A stretch of DNA of 64,000 nucleotides. It comes from Bacteroidales bacterium. GTDB taxonomy: Bacteria; Bacteroidota; Bacteroidia; Bacteroidales; F082. The stretch is taken from the NCBI GenBank assembly GCA_030690365.1, contig JAUYGX010000011.1:1-64000 (forward strand). Direction: 5' to 3'. The position numbers and the translations under genes are program-made. Below, one piece after another: positions 1-9,594 of the stretch. Under the pieces are notes generated by a model. That model saw nothing but the letters and a program-made list of their open reading frames with translations, had not been told where the DNA came from and ran no database searches. Numbering within the stretch: the first letter of the stretch is position 1; each line of letters begins with the position of its first letter.

Positions 1-3
1 GGG

Positions 4-23
4 AGGTTTTTTTTAAAAAACCT
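4..23. terminator. A/T hairpin at left edge, possible terminator
   Basis: AGGTTTTTT (4-12) is followed after two T by its exact complement AAAAAACCT (15-23). It may end transcription of a gene left of the window. The stem is weak (mostly A:T) and no flanking gene is visible, so this is tentative. Confidence 0.3.
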
Positions 24-119
24 GGGGTCTCCTCAGTTTTTTTAAGAAGTCAACCAACCAGAAAAACAACCAGTGCTGTATTGTGTTGTTCGGACACTTT
101 AAAACTCGTTCAATACACC

Positions 120-127
120 TATCTTTG
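120..127 (+). promoter_or_regulatory. Bacteroidota-type -7 element upstream of the acyltransferase-like gene
   Basis: TATCTTTG matches the TAnnTTTG -7 consensus of the Bacteroidota primary sigma factor and lies 22 nt before the ATG at 150. A CTTTAAA stretch about 19 nt further upstream is only a poor -33 (no TTG). Confidence 0.45.
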
Positions 128-149
128 AGATGATAAATCAATCAACCTT

Positions 150-1151
150 ATGCGCATACGGACACCTGATTTGCTGAAAGGTATCGCTGTAATCCTGATG
201 GTTATGGTGCACCTGACAGAACTTTTTGCCACACAGGAAATTTACGATAGTTTCGTAGGTAAAATCCTGCTCTTTCTTGGTGGGCCACCTGCTGCTCCTG
301 TTTTTATGGCGGTTATGGGGTACTTTCTGGCTTTCTCAAAAAAAGGATTGTTGTTTGATGTAAAACGAGGGGTCAAGCTAATTGTCTGGGGGCTTGCATT
401 GAATACCGGTCTCAACCTAAACCTCTTTTATCATATTTACACCGGCGCATTTCAATTTAGTCCATGGGAATATGTATTTGGTGTGGACATTCTGTTTTTA
501 GCAGGACTATCGGTTATTATCATCGGGTTGATAAAGCATTTTTTTCGTGATAGGATTTGGCCTTATCTGATTATTTTACTCATTTCCGTTGTGATTCCTG
601 ATGTGATAAAAGCACCGGAATCAGGTGGGAATTCTGCCTATTTATGGGCTTATTTTTATTCTGAGAGCTGGTGGTCGTATTTTCCTGTTGTCCCCTGGCT
701 GGCTTATGTGTTGGCGGGTACTGTTTTCAACCTTCTCGAAGAAGACCTAAAGCGCATCTACCATCAATTCAAATGGCCCATATTTGCTGGCACGGGAATT
801 ATTTTAGTCTTTACATTTAGATATGGATTCAACATTTCTTCCCATTTAGAGCAATATTACCATCATGGGATGTTGTTTTTTGGGTTCACCATCATTTTTA
901 TGATTTTCTGGGTGATTGCCCTTCATCAGGTTACACTACACTTTAACAATATGGCAACCACCTACGTTGAATGGCTTGGAAAAAATGTAACCTCTGTATA
1001 TGTTTTCCAGTGGTTGATTATTGGAAATATTGCCACCATCGTTTACAAAACACAATCCCTTTTTCAATTGGCCGGGTGGTTTATCATGGTATTGATAATT
1101 AGTTCGCTGGCCTCGTACTATTGGCATCGAATCGGCAAGAAAGCGATATAA
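150..1151 (+). CDS. Membrane acyltransferase-like protein (HGSNAT/DUF1624 type)
   Basis: A 333-residue polytopic inner-membrane protein with about nine or ten hydrophobic segments. The N-terminus reads RTPDLLKGIAVILMVMVHL, the pattern (Arg, Asp-x-x-x-Gly-x-Ala, then His in the first helix) shared by heparan-alpha-glucosaminide N-acetyltransferase-like and acyltransferase-3 proteins, which move acyl groups across or at the membrane onto sugars. No substrate can be read from the sequence. The ATG at 150 is preceded by a good -7 element and no other in-frame start is needed. It stands alone, followed by the separately promoted queA. The family call is from the N-terminal motif and topology; a general acyltransferase-3 protein is the alternative. 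Confidence 0.6.
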   Translation: MRIRTPDLLKGIAVILMVMVHLTELFATQEIYDSFVGKILLFLGGPPAAPVFMAVMGYFLAFSKKGLLFDVKRGVKLIVWGLALNTGLNLNLFYHIYTGAFQFSPWEYVFGVDILFLAGLSVIIIGLIKHFFRDRIWPYLIILLISVVIPDVIKAPESGGNSAYLWAYFYSESWWSYFPVVPWLAYVLAGTVFNLLEEDLKRIYHQFKWPIFAGTGIILVFTFRYGFNISSHLEQYYHHGMLFFGFTIIFMIFWVIALHQVTLHFNNMATTYVEWLGKNVTSVYVFQWLIIGNIATIVYKTQSLFQLAGWFIMVLIISSLASYYWHRIGKKAI

Positions 1152-1195
1152 ACCTAACTATTTGACTGATAAATAGGTTTTTAACCTCAATTTAC

Positions 1196-1226
1196 TTGAC
1201 TTGGAGGCAAATAAAACGTATCTTTG
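1196..1226 (+). promoter_or_regulatory. Promoter of queA
   Basis: TTG at 1196-1198, 20 nt spacer, then TATCTTTG at 1219-1226. Both elements and spacing match the Bacteroidota -33/-7 consensus. The queA ATG is 56 nt downstream of the -7 element. Confidence 0.7.
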
Positions 1227-1282
1227 CAAACTTTTTCCCCTGAAGGGAGATAAGGTACTAAAAATAATTTAAATATTCATAC

Positions 1283-2332
1283 ATGAAATTATCCCAATTT
1301 AAATTTGATTTACCAAGGGAATTAATAGCTGACCACCCACCAAAAAACAGAGACGATTCGCGCATGATGGTGGTGAACAGAAGCACCCAAACCATCGAGC
1401 ATAAAATTTTCAGGGACATCCAGGATTATTTTTCGGAAGGCGATGTTTTTGTGATTAACAATACCCGTGTTTTTCCTGCCAGGCTTTATGGTGAAAAAGA
1501 AAAAACAGGGGCCAAAATCGAAGTGTTCCTGTTAAGAGAGCTCAACAGAGAAAGTCGTTTGTGGGATGTGTTGGTTGATCCGGCACGCAAAATCCGAATT
1601 GGTAACAAATTATATTTTGGCGACAACGAAGAATTGGTTGCTGAGGTGATCGATAATACCACTTCACGTGGAAGAACACTGCGCTTTTTATTTGATGGCT
1701 CCTACGACGAGTTTAAAAACACCATTCAGGCATTGGGTCAAACACCGCTGCCTAAAATTCACAAACGGCCCATCGAACCCGTTGATGATGAGCGTTACCA
1801 AACCATATACGCAAAACATGAGGGTGCTATTGCAGCTCCTACTGCAGGACTTCATTTTTCGCGTGAGCTAATGAAACGTCTTGAAATAAAAGGAATTAAC
1901 TTCGCAGAAGTGACATTGCATACCGGACTTGGAAATTTTCGCACCATCGAAGTTGAGGATCTAACCAAGCACAAAGTAGATTCTGAGGAGATGTTTGTTG
2001 TACAGGAAATGGCCGATATCATCAATAAAGCTAAAGAAAATAAGCATAAAATCTGCGCGGTGGGTACCACCAGCCTGAAGGCCTTGGAAACGGCTGTAAG
2101 CATTACCGGACAGATAAAACCTTATGGTGGATGGACCAATAAGTTTATCAATCCCCCTTACGATTTTAAAACCGCAGATGCCTTGGTCTCTAATTTTCAC
2201 ATGCCCATGTCGCCCATGATGATGATGGTTTCGGCCTTTACCGGATTTGATTTTCTACGCGAAGTGTATGAGGTTGCCATCAAAGAAAAATATAAGTTCT
2301 TTACTTATGGCGATGCCATGCTGGTCATTTAG
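1283..2332 (+). CDS. queA: S-adenosylmethionine:tRNA ribosyltransferase-isomerase
   Basis: A 349-residue cytoplasmic enzyme, the usual QueA length. It transfers and isomerises the ribosyl part of SAM onto 7-aminomethyl-7-deazaguanine at the tRNA wobble position, giving epoxyqueuosine. The N-terminus ([20 protein letters not shown]) and the central APTAGLHFS motif near residues 185-193 are diagnostic, as are [10 protein letters not shown] and the C-terminal SNFHMPMS. It is transcribed alone from a well-matched promoter at 1196-1226 and closed by a hairpin terminator at 2361-2384. No other queuosine gene is in the window. Confidence 0.96.
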   Translation: MKLSQFKFDLPRELIADHPPKNRDDSRMMVVNRSTQTIEHKIFRDIQDYFSEGDVFVINNTRVFPARLYGEKEKTGAKIEVFLLRELNRESRLWDVLVDPARKIRIGNKLYFGDNEELVAEVIDNTTSRGRTLRFLFDGSYDEFKNTIQALGQTPLPKIHKRPIEPVDDERYQTIYAKHEGAIAAPTAGLHFSRELMKRLEIKGINFAEVTLHTGLGNFRTIEVEDLTKHKVDSEEMFVVQEMADIINKAKENKHKICAVGTTSLKALETAVSITGQIKPYGGWTNKFINPPYDFKTADALVSNFHMPMSPMMMMVSAFTGFDFLREVYEVAIKEKYKFFTYGDAMLVI

Positions 2333-2360
2333 CAGATAGATTCACAAAATCACAATTATA

Positions 2361-2384
2361 ACCCGGGTATCTTACCGGGTTTTT
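2361..2384 (+). terminator. Rho-independent terminator after queA
   Basis: ACCCGG (2361-2366) and CCGGGT (2375-2380) form a six-pair stem with an eight-base loop, followed directly by TTTTC and more T-rich sequence. It lies 28 nt past the queA stop. Confidence 0.75.
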
Positions 2385-2504
2385 CTATTTTTACTTCATC
2401 AAATAAAAAAATTGATGTTTTATTTTACCGTATTCCATTTGGATTTTCAGATATAAATACACTGTAAATAAAATAGTTAAGATAATTTTAATTAGCCGTC
2501 ACCA

Positions 2505-3173
2505 ATGAAAAAATTTATACTGATTTTAGCAGGAGGAGCAGGTAAGCGCTTTGAATCGGAATTGCCAAAACAGTTCAACTTACTAAATGGAAAACCCATG
2601 TTGATGTATGCATTTGATGCCTTTAGTAAGACTGAAGATGCCGAATTTATATTGGTTTTAAACGAAGACTGGCATCAGCATTGGAATCAACTATGCAAGG
2701 ATTTTGCCTTTACCATTCCGCATCGCCTTGTGGTGGGTGGTGAAACCCGATTTCACTCGGTACAGGCCGGGCTGTCACTGGTTACCAATCCTTCACTGGT
2801 GGCCATTCACGATGGAGTGCGTCCATTGGTAACTCCCGAATTAATAGAGAATTGCTTTAAAACAGCCGAGCAAAAAAGCTGTGCAATTCCGGTAACTCAA
2901 TTTACCGATTCCATTCGGTATGTCTCAGGACCTCACAACAAAACCGTGGCCCGCGAACAATACAGGGCTGTTCAAACACCACAGGTCTTTAAAAGCAACC
3001 TCATATTACAGGCTTATCGCCAGTCCTGGGAAGATAAGTTTACCGATGATTCATCTGTATTGGAGAGTTTAGGATACCCTGTCATTTTAATAGCCGGAGA
3101 AAAGGAAAATATCAAGGTTACTACTCCTGTCGATCTGCAAATGGCTGAAATCATCCTTAAAAACCGCCAGTAA
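2505..3173 (+). CDS. ispD: 2-C-methyl-D-erythritol 4-phosphate cytidylyltransferase
   Basis: A 222-residue cytoplasmic enzyme of the MEP isoprenoid pathway that joins CTP and MEP to form CDP-methylerythritol. The nucleotide-binding N-terminus ILAGGAGKRFESELPKQF (residues 6-23), the DGVRPLV motif and TDDSSVLE near the C-terminus are typical of IspD, as is the length. It is convergent with the glycosyltransferase gene, with only 10 nt between the stops. The related CDP-ribitol synthase TarI/IspD-like proteins are a formal alternative, but there is no teichoic or ribitol gene next to it. Confidence 0.93.
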   Translation: MKKFILILAGGAGKRFESELPKQFNLLNGKPMLMYAFDAFSKTEDAEFILVLNEDWHQHWNQLCKDFAFTIPHRLVVGGETRFHSVQAGLSLVTNPSLVAIHDGVRPLVTPELIENCFKTAEQKSCAIPVTQFTDSIRYVSGPHNKTVAREQYRAVQTPQVFKSNLILQAYRQSWEDKFTDDSSVLESLGYPVILIAGEKENIKVTTPVDLQMAEIILKNRQ

Positions 3174-3183
3174 TGATCGCTGA

Positions 3184-4320
3184 TTATCTGGAGTAATGTC
3201 TGCCTTTCCAGTTAAAACTGAAGACCAGGGAAGTCAATCCCACCATTACTATATAAAAGGGATATAAAAAACTGAATGGGATAAACCATTTTTTCAGATC
3301 GCTTCGGTGTGCAAAATCGGCATAACCGAATACCAATGGCATGTCGATTAAACTCTTTGTCACTAGCAGTAATCCAAAAACCGGCCAGAGCCAGTTTAAC
3401 CAGAAACCGGTTAAAAAAAGAACAACCAGCATGCTGTTTGCCAACATAACAACCAAAGAAACCATTATGGCTTCTGGTGATTGATAACCTTTTGCTTTGG
3501 AAGCCCAACGCAACCGTTGGTTTAAAAACTGTTTAATTGAAACTGGTGGAGGCGTTTCAACAAGCATTTGGTGGTGGAGTAAAAAGCGAACACTTTTACG
3601 CCCGAATTTCTTCACCGTTTGATGAATTAAAAAAACATCATCACCGGAAGTGTACCTGTTATAGGCTTTACTTGTAATCCCTGCCTCATAGGCCTGACGC
3701 GTAAAGGCCATATTGGCGCCATTTCCCATAAACGGCATGTTGATGGCAGCTGCACCGGCACCGGAAGCTACCAAACTAAAAAACTCAAGACAAAAGAAAT
3801 TTTGGAAGAGCCCCGTCGTTTTTTTGTAAATTACCGGTGCCAATAGCAACTTAAGCTCTTTGTTTTCAAATGCATCCACACAAGTCTGAAGCCAATCGGG
3901 AGGCACAACACAATCCGCATCGGTGGTGATAATCAGGTTTGCTTTTGTGCTTGAGATACCTTGCTTAATGGCCGCCTTTTTTCCCTGCCCGGTGGCCTTT
4001 ATTACCCTGATATTTAATTCTGAATGTTCACTGATAAAATATAAAATAACGGCAAACGTAAGGTCAGTAGAATGATCATCAACAATAACCACCTCGAAAA
4101 ATAAAGGATTATACCGTTGTTGTTCGATGCTCTTGAGCAAGAGGCCAATAGTGGATTCCTCGTTTCTGGCAGCCACCACCACGGAAATTTTTTTTTGTGC
4201 CTGTAAAGTTTGTAACCAGGTTTTGTCCTGATGAAACCAGCCGGCGGTAATGGCAACCATCACCAGCAGGTACATCATGCTAATTACAAGTACCACAATT
4301 GAAAATGCACTAAGCCACAT
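3184..4320 (-). CDS. Family 2 glycosyltransferase, membrane-bound
   Basis: A 378-residue GT2 enzyme with one N-terminal membrane helix, a cytoplasmic GT-A domain and about three C-terminal helices. Seen motifs: ARNEES, VVIVDDHSTD (nucleotide-sugar binding), TTDADCV (the DxD metal site), SGDDVFL and QRLRW, which fits the QxxRW signature of processive or membrane-linked GT2 enzymes. Its start overlaps the end of the upstream flippase-like gene by 11 nt, so the two are probably translated together. The pairing suggests synthesis of a lipid-linked or membrane sugar product, but acceptor and donor cannot be read. Confidence 0.85.
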   Translation of the reverse strand: MWLSAFSIVVLVISMMYLLVMVAITAGWFHQDKTWLQTLQAQKKISVVVAARNEESTIGLLLKSIEQQRYNPLFFEVVIVDDHSTDLTFAVILYFISEHSELNIRVIKATGQGKKAAIKQGISSTKANLIITTDADCVVPPDWLQTCVDAFENKELKLLLAPVIYKKTTGLFQNFFCLEFFSLVASGAGAAAINMPFMGNGANMAFTRQAYEAGITSKAYNRYTSGDDVFLIHQTVKKFGRKSVRFLLHHQMLVETPPPVSIKQFLNQRLRWASKAKGYQSPEAIMVSLVVMLANSMLVVLFLTGFWLNWLWPVFGLLLVTKSLIDMPLVFGYADFAHRSDLKKWFIPFSFLYPFYIVMVGLTSLVFSFNWKGRHYSR

Positions 4321-5335
4321 GATTACGTCGTATAAATCGCAAACTAAATATAAACAGGGTTCCTATTGCTGCCGGAAACACAATATTTACCACCCACAAC
4401 ATCGAAGAAGCAGCTACTACGCTAAGGGCCAGTTCGTCGTTCCAATGGCCAAGAGGAGCCAGGTATTGTTCAAATATCGTTAAGCTAACCGTCCCTCTGA
4501 CACTGAATTCGGTAAGTGCAATGGTAGGAATTCCGGTCATAAATAAATACACCATACCCACCAGCATCATGGCTTCAGGATAGTTTACCGGTACCGTAAA
4601 CATTTTCAATAACAAAAAAAACTGAAACGAGAAAACCAGGTATCTGGCCACACTCAGCAGCAGGATGGTAAGCAGCTCGCCAAAAGTATACAATGAAAAA
4701 ACTTCGGCATACTTATTAATTTTTAGGTAGCCCCTGCCACTTATTGCTTTAATAACAAGAGAGAACGAATTGAAATTCAGGTAAGAGAACACCAGTAAAA
4801 AGGAAGTAATCGTTATCCCCAGCACAATTCCGGAATATATCCACCGGTAGAGGAGAATATGCAAATCGAAAAGAACAGGGTAATAAAAAAGAATTGCAAT
4901 CATCCCAAATAGTAAGGTGGTTATGATTTGTGCCAGGCTGCCCAGCATAGTGACCAATACGGCCTGTATGCGATCGGCATGTTTTAAAATAAATACCCTC
5001 CCCAGATAATCGCCCACCCTGTTGGGCATAAACATGCTTACAGCCATCCCAGCAAATACTGCTTTTGCAGCACGCAAGAAAGGAACTTTTTCCAACTTCG
5101 AAATAATGAGCTGCCATTTCATTGTTTCCAACGAAAAGTTAAGCACCAGCAAGGCGCCTACTGCAACCAGAAAAAAGAAAACGTTTTTCTTTTCTCTGAT
5201 CATGGGAAAAAAAGCGGTGATGTTTTCCAGGTCGTGCCGCCTGAAGAGCTGATCGTACAAAAATACCAAAGTAACCGCAACCACCAAAAGTTTGATGATG
5301 GTGTTGGTTGTTTTACGTAGTTTTGTATTCATCAT
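4310..5335 (-). CDS. Flippase-like membrane protein (UPF0104, LPG synthase TM-domain family)
   Basis: A 341-residue integral membrane protein with about eight hydrophobic segments. The stretches [17 protein letters not shown] and the [15 protein letters not shown] segment near the C-terminus are hallmarks of the lysylphosphatidylglycerol synthase transmembrane-domain/AglD-like family, members of which act in lipid transport or glycolipid assembly. It overlaps the GT2 gene by 11 nt at its 3' end. At its 5' end it lies head-to-head with ruvC, and the two genes overlap if ruvC starts at its first ATG. No catalytic domain is fused. Function beyond the family is inference. Confidence 0.75.
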   Translation of the reverse strand: MMNTKLRKTTNTIIKLLVVAVTLVFLYDQLFRRHDLENITAFFPMIREKKNVFFFLVAVGALLVLNFSLETMKWQLIISKLEKVPFLRAAKAVFAGMAVSMFMPNRVGDYLGRVFILKHADRIQAVLVTMLGSLAQIITTLLFGMIAILFYYPVLFDLHILLYRWIYSGIVLGITITSFLLVFSYLNFNSFSLVIKAISGRGYLKINKYAEVFSLYTFGELLTILLLSVARYLVFSFQFFLLLKMFTVPVNYPEAMMLVGMVYLFMTGIPTIALTEFSVRGTVSLTIFEQYLAPLGHWNDELALSVVAASSMLWVVNIVFPAAIGTLFIFSLRFIRRNHVA

Positions 5336-5348
5336 TAAAAATCAGCTA

Positions 5349-5897
5349 TTGGAACGGATTATTCTAGGCATCGACCCGGGTACAAACATAATGGGTTACG
5401 GACTTATACATCAGCATGGCCATTCTATCGAGTTGGTTACCATGGGAGTACTCAAGCTGGGATCGTACGAAAACCACGCGCTAAAGTTAAAAAAGATTTT
5501 TGAACGAACACTCGGGCTAATTGAGCAATACCATCCGGATGAAATGGCCCTGGAAGCACCTTTTTTTGGCAAGAATGTTCAGTCGATGTTAAAACTGGGA
5601 CGGGCACAGGGTGTGGCCATGGCTGCAGGACTTTATAAGGACATTCCCATTTTTGAATATTCGCCCAAAAAAATAAAACAATCGATTACCGGAAACGGAA
5701 ATGCCAGCAAGGAACAGGTTGCCGGGATGCTCGCTAACCTGGTTACTTTTGATGAAGCACCTGAATACCTGGATGCTACCGACGGGCTCGCCGCTGCCGT
5801 TTGTCATTATTTTCAGGGAAAGAGTTCGTCGAAGGAAAAAAGTTACACCGGATGGAAGTCCTTTTTGCAAGACAATCCTGATCGTCAGAAAAAGTAA
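5349..5897 (+). CDS. ruvC: Crossover junction endodeoxyribonuclease RuvC
   Basis: Holliday-junction resolvase working with RuvAB. Visible are [12 protein letters not shown] (first catalytic Asp), LEAPFFGKN (catalytic Glu) and [12 protein letters not shown] (the last Asp pair), in the usual order and length. The frame is open back to ATG codons at 5292-5298, but those lie inside the opposite-strand flippase gene (5' end 5335). I therefore prefer TTG at 5349, which gives 182 residues beginning [11 protein letters not shown] and matches the family N-terminus. No Shine-Dalgarno sequence supports either choice. ruvA and ruvB are not in the window. Confidence 0.9.
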   Translation: MERIILGIDPGTNIMGYGLIHQHGHSIELVTMGVLKLGSYENHALKLKKIFERTLGLIEQYHPDEMALEAPFFGKNVQSMLKLGRAQGVAMAAGLYKDIPIFEYSPKKIKQSITGNGNASKEQVAGMLANLVTFDEAPEYLDATDGLAAAVCHYFQGKSSSKEKSYTGWKSFLQDNPDRQKK

Positions 5898-7073
5898 TTA
5901 CATCAATTTTTGCTGAACTTTCCACCAGCGGTCGGGGATTTCCTGGTTCAGGGCCGACTGATAATCTTCGTAGGAACAAGGCACAAACTGGTGTCGGCGG
6001 TAACGCTTGCGCACCGTATCCTGAACGCCAACCACCATCCACCAGCGGTTGGTTTTTTTGCTTTTCAAAAAAACCAACTCTTCATTAAAATCTTCAACAT
6101 GGATGTTGAATTTCACAAAATCGTCGTTGTTCTGTTCCGGAAAATCGTGTTGACGGTTTACGAAACCATCGATAAAATACCAAATCATCTGGGCATACAA
6201 AAAGGCAGATTGTCCATTAAGATCAAGTTGTGGGTTTAACTCGTAAAAACCGATGCTTGTAAGTTTATCACTCATCCCGGCATACCGGCAAATCTGACAC
6301 ATCTCTTCTCCATAGAAACCATTTGGTGATGAATGCTGGCTGGCGGTGGCTTCTGAATGCCGGATGGAGGCCAGGTCGATGCTCAGGATATCCGCATTGC
6401 GGACCATGGGCTCTACTTCTTCCATGTTGGCGCGTACATTTCCCAACCTGAACACATCGAAATACAGGTTTTTCATCAGCACCTGCGATTCCTGATCAAC
6501 GAAATAGGTTTGATAACCAATGTTGGTGTAGTTGAACAGAAAATTGGGTTGATGGAGGATGATCCTGCTTAGGTAGCTTTGGCTGTTCAGTTCATTTTCA
6601 TCATGACCAAGGTCGAACATGGGATCGACGGCCGCAATGTTGATAACCCGTCCTATATTTTCATAGGCGAGGTAGTTGGCATAGGTTAAATCCTGGCTTC
6701 CGCCGATCACAATTGGAAGCACATTGTTGCGAATGAGTTCGGCAGCCACTTCTTTAAACGCGAAATAGGTGTCCTGGAGCCGGTGGCCGTTTTTCATGTT
6801 ACCTAAATCGCAAATCGAAAGTTGGTTCCAGTGTGAGAAAAGGCTGTACAATCGCTTGCGAATTTCGTCAGGGGCCTGCGCACAACCTGCATTGGTAGTT
6901 GTACCACGTTCTTCGGGTACACCGATAATGGCCAGTTTAAATTGAGCAGGATCGGGCATTGAGGTGGAGGTTGTGTGTGCAACTATCACATCACCAAGTC
7001 GTTGCCGTCCGGTATTTTGCATCGACTCGAACCAATCTATATCAATTGGTTGAAAATAGTGGTTTATTTCCAT
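5898..7073 (-). CDS. Arginase/formimidoylglutamase-fold protein with altered metal site
   Basis: A 391-residue protein of the ureohydrolase (arginase, agmatinase, formimidoylglutamase) fold. The three metal motifs are recognisable but changed: GGDHS reads GGSQD (124-128), DAHxD reads DPMFD (150-154), and the DxDxxDP motif reads SIDLASIR (231-238). By alignment the ligands His101, His126 and Asp234 of arginase become Gln, Met and Ala, so a normal binuclear manganese site is unlikely. Databases tend to call such proteins formimidoylglutamase; the sequence argues against that activity. It lies 62 nt downstream of topA on the same strand. The real role is unknown. Confidence 0.75.
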   Translation of the reverse strand: MEINHYFQPIDIDWFESMQNTGRQRLGDVIVAHTTSTSMPDPAQFKLAIIGVPEERGTTTNAGCAQAPDEIRKRLYSLFSHWNQLSICDLGNMKNGHRLQDTYFAFKEVAAELIRNNVLPIVIGGSQDLTYANYLAYENIGRVINIAAVDPMFDLGHDENELNSQSYLSRIILHQPNFLFNYTNIGYQTYFVDQESQVLMKNLYFDVFRLGNVRANMEEVEPMVRNADILSIDLASIRHSEATASQHSSPNGFYGEEMCQICRYAGMSDKLTSIGFYELNPQLDLNGQSAFLYAQMIWYFIDGFVNRQHDFPEQNNDDFVKFNIHVEDFNEELVFLKSKKTNRWWMVVGVQDTVRKRYRRHQFVPCSYEDYQSALNQEIPDRWWKVQQKLM

Positions 7074-7135
7074 GGCAGGCTATTCATGCTTTGACAAACG
7101 AAAATAAATAAATAATCAACCCCAAATCGCAGCGA

Positions 7136-9457
7136 TTATTTTTTCTTTTTTACAAACCGTTTCTTTGGCGTGTTTTTAGGGTCTTCGGCAATTTTGTAAC
7201 ACTCCTCCAACGTCAGGGTGGCAGGGTCAGTGCCTTTCGGTAATTTATAATTTTGCTTTTTGATGACTAAATACGGGCCATAACGGCCATTCAGCAGTTG
7301 AACATCTTCGTCCTGATCGAATTTTTTGATGAGTTTTTCCCGTTCCGCTTTTTGCTTTTCGAGAATGATTTCGATGGCCCGATCGAGGAGGATTTCAGCC
7401 GGATTATCGTCTTTTTTCAGGGAATAGAATTTCCCGTCAAATTTTACGTAAGGCCCAAAACGGCCGATGGCAACAGTAACTTCTTTGTCTTCATAAGTAC
7501 CCAGATTTCTTGGGAAATCGAACAACTTGATGGCTTCTTCGAAGGTGATGGTATCGATACTTTGGTTTTTTCGCAGACCGGCAAAGCGTGGTTTTTCTTC
7601 CGAATCGGTATCTCCAATCTGAGCCAACGGACCAAAACGACCGATTTTTACGTAAACGTTTTTCCCCGATATACTATCCACACCCAGGAGTTTCTCACCG
7701 CTGAATTTTCCTGAATTTTCTTCTGTTTCGGCTATTTTATTGTGAAACGGACCATAAAACTCCTTGATCATGTGGTTCCATTCCTTCAAACCATCGGCAA
7801 TCTCATCAAATTCAGCTTCCACGCTGGCAGTAAAGTTATAATCGATAATATCGTCGAAATACTGCATCAAAAACTTGTTAACCAAAGTTCCTACATCCGT
7901 TGGAAACAGTTTGGTTTGTTCAGAGGAAACATTGTCAGAAAGTGTTTTTTCAGAGAGTTGATCTCCTTTTAAAGTGATCAACTGAACAGGTCGTTTTTCA
8001 GAAGGTCGGTTTTCTTTAACAACGTATTCGCGTTTCTGGATGGTAGAAATGGTAGGGGCGTAGGTTGATGGCCGTCCGATGCCAAGCTCTTCGAGTTTTT
8101 TAACCAGGCTGGCTTCGCTGTATCGCGGAGGATGCTTGGAATATCTTTCACGCGAGGTCATCTGGATCAAGGTCAAAGGATCGTTGGTTTTCATGGCCGG
8201 CAGGATTCCTTCCTGATCGGTTGGCTCATCGTCAGAACTTTCGAGGTAAACCTTTAAAAACCCATCAAATTTAATCACTTCACCAGAGGCCACAAATTGT
8301 TCTTTTGCACCTGAAGAGTCGATTTTTACCTGGGTTCTTTCCAGTTCTGCATCGCTCATCTGTGAGGCAATGGTCCGTTTCCAGATAAGGTCGTAAAGTC
8401 GCTGCTCATCGGCGTTTCCGCTTACAGCACTCTGGTTCATATACGTAGGCCGGATGGCTTCGTGGGCTTCCTGGGCGCCTTTGGTTTTAGTGGCGTATTG
8501 TCGTGTTTTTACATACTGTTTGCCAAAGGCTGAGGTAATTTCATCTTTGGCCATGTTGATGGCCAGGCTCGACAGGTTTACCGAGTCGGTACGCATGTAG
8601 GTAATTTTACCCGATTCGTACAGGTTTTGTGCCACACGCATGGTGTTGGCAACCGAGAAACCAAGTTTACGGGCAGCTTCCTGTTGTAGCGTAGAGGTAG
8701 TAAAAGGTGCTGCCGGTGATTTCTTACCGGGCTTGGTTTCCACCTGTTTCACCACAAACGAAGCATTGATTTGCTTCTTCAAAAAATCTTTTGCCTGTTC
8801 ATTTTTTTCAAAACGAATGGGATATTCAGCCTGAAAGGTTTGCTTGTCCTTTGCATCGGTGTGAACAAACTCTGCTACAGTGCGGTACGAAGAACTGCTG
8901 TCAAAATTTTTAATTTCTTCTTCACGCTCCACAATCAACCTCACGGCTACCGATTGCACACGTCCGGCACTTAGGGATGGTTTCACTTTTTTCCAGAGTA
9001 ATGGAGAAAGCTCGTAGCCAACCAATCGATCGAGTACACGACGGGCCTGCTGAGCGCTAACCAGATTCCGGTCTATTTTGCGGGGATTTTCAATGGCACT
9101 TAATATGGCATTTTTGGTGATTTCATGAAAAACAATGCGCTTGGTTTTATCTTCCTTCAATCCCAAAGCCGTGTACAAATGCCATGAAATAGCCTCTCCT
9201 TCACGGTCTTCATCAGAGGCAAGCCAGACCATCTCTGCTTCTTTGGCCAATTTCTTTAATTCTGCAACAAGTTTCTTTTTATCGGCACTTACTTCATATT
9301 TTGGTTCAAAATTCTTATCAATATCTACACTTATTTTGGTCTTGTTCAGGTCCATGACATGACCAAAACTTGACTTCACAACAAAATCCTTCCCAAGGAA
9401 ACCTTCAATTGTTTTTGCCTTTGCCGGTGATTCGACAATCACGAGGTTTTTTGCCAT
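7136..9457 (-). CDS. topA: DNA topoisomerase I (type IA)
   Basis: A 773-residue enzyme that relaxes negative supercoils by single-strand passage. It begins with the Toprim domain (VIVESPAKAKTIEGFLG; acidic triad in ASDEDREGEAISWH), has the active-site Tyr in GKITYMRTDS, and ends with three C-terminal repeats of the form GRFGP/GRYGP (about residues 600-755) and a Lys/Arg tail. The zinc-ribbon Cys4 modules of the E. coli enzyme are absent, as is usual for the repeat-type C-terminus. A -7 element at 9500-9507 precedes the ATG. Confidence 0.96.
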   Translation of the reverse strand: MAKNLVIVESPAKAKTIEGFLGKDFVVKSSFGHVMDLNKTKISVDIDKNFEPKYEVSADKKKLVAELKKLAKEAEMVWLASDEDREGEAISWHLYTALGLKEDKTKRIVFHEITKNAILSAIENPRKIDRNLVSAQQARRVLDRLVGYELSPLLWKKVKPSLSAGRVQSVAVRLIVEREEEIKNFDSSSSYRTVAEFVHTDAKDKQTFQAEYPIRFEKNEQAKDFLKKQINASFVVKQVETKPGKKSPAAPFTTSTLQQEAARKLGFSVANTMRVAQNLYESGKITYMRTDSVNLSSLAINMAKDEITSAFGKQYVKTRQYATKTKGAQEAHEAIRPTYMNQSAVSGNADEQRLYDLIWKRTIASQMSDAELERTQVKIDSSGAKEQFVASGEVIKFDGFLKVYLESSDDEPTDQEGILPAMKTNDPLTLIQMTSRERYSKHPPRYSEASLVKKLEELGIGRPSTYAPTISTIQKREYVVKENRPSEKRPVQLITLKGDQLSEKTLSDNVSSEQTKLFPTDVGTLVNKFLMQYFDDIIDYNFTASVEAEFDEIADGLKEWNHMIKEFYGPFHNKIAETEENSGKFSGEKLLGVDSISGKNVYVKIGRFGPLAQIGDTDSEEKPRFAGLRKNQSIDTITFEEAIKLFDFPRNLGTYEDKEVTVAIGRFGPYVKFDGKFYSLKKDDNPAEILLDRAIEIILEKQKAEREKLIKKFDQDEDVQLLNGRYGPYLVIKKQNYKLPKGTDPATLTLEECYKIAEDPKNTPKKRFVKKKK

Positions 9458-9499
9458 CTTTACTATTTAATTGATTGTTTAAGGTATTTTTTGAAGCTG

Positions 9500-9507
9500 C
9501 AAAAGTA
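9500..9507 (-). promoter_or_regulatory. -7 element upstream of topA
   Basis: On the minus strand this reads TACTTTTG, a match to TAnnTTTG, 42 nt before the topA ATG. I see no TTG at the expected -33 distance, so only the -7 half is supported. Confidence 0.4.
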
Positions 9508-9594
9508 ATATAAATTGGATTGACGCGCTTTAAGATTGGATTTTCGGAAAAAAAGGGGTTAAAATACAACTCATTTCAACAGTGTACATTTCCA

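Noticed and set aside
1227-1282. preQ1 riboswitch before queA
   Set aside because: The 56-nt leader lacks a recognisable preQ1 aptamer pattern, and queA is not usually its target.
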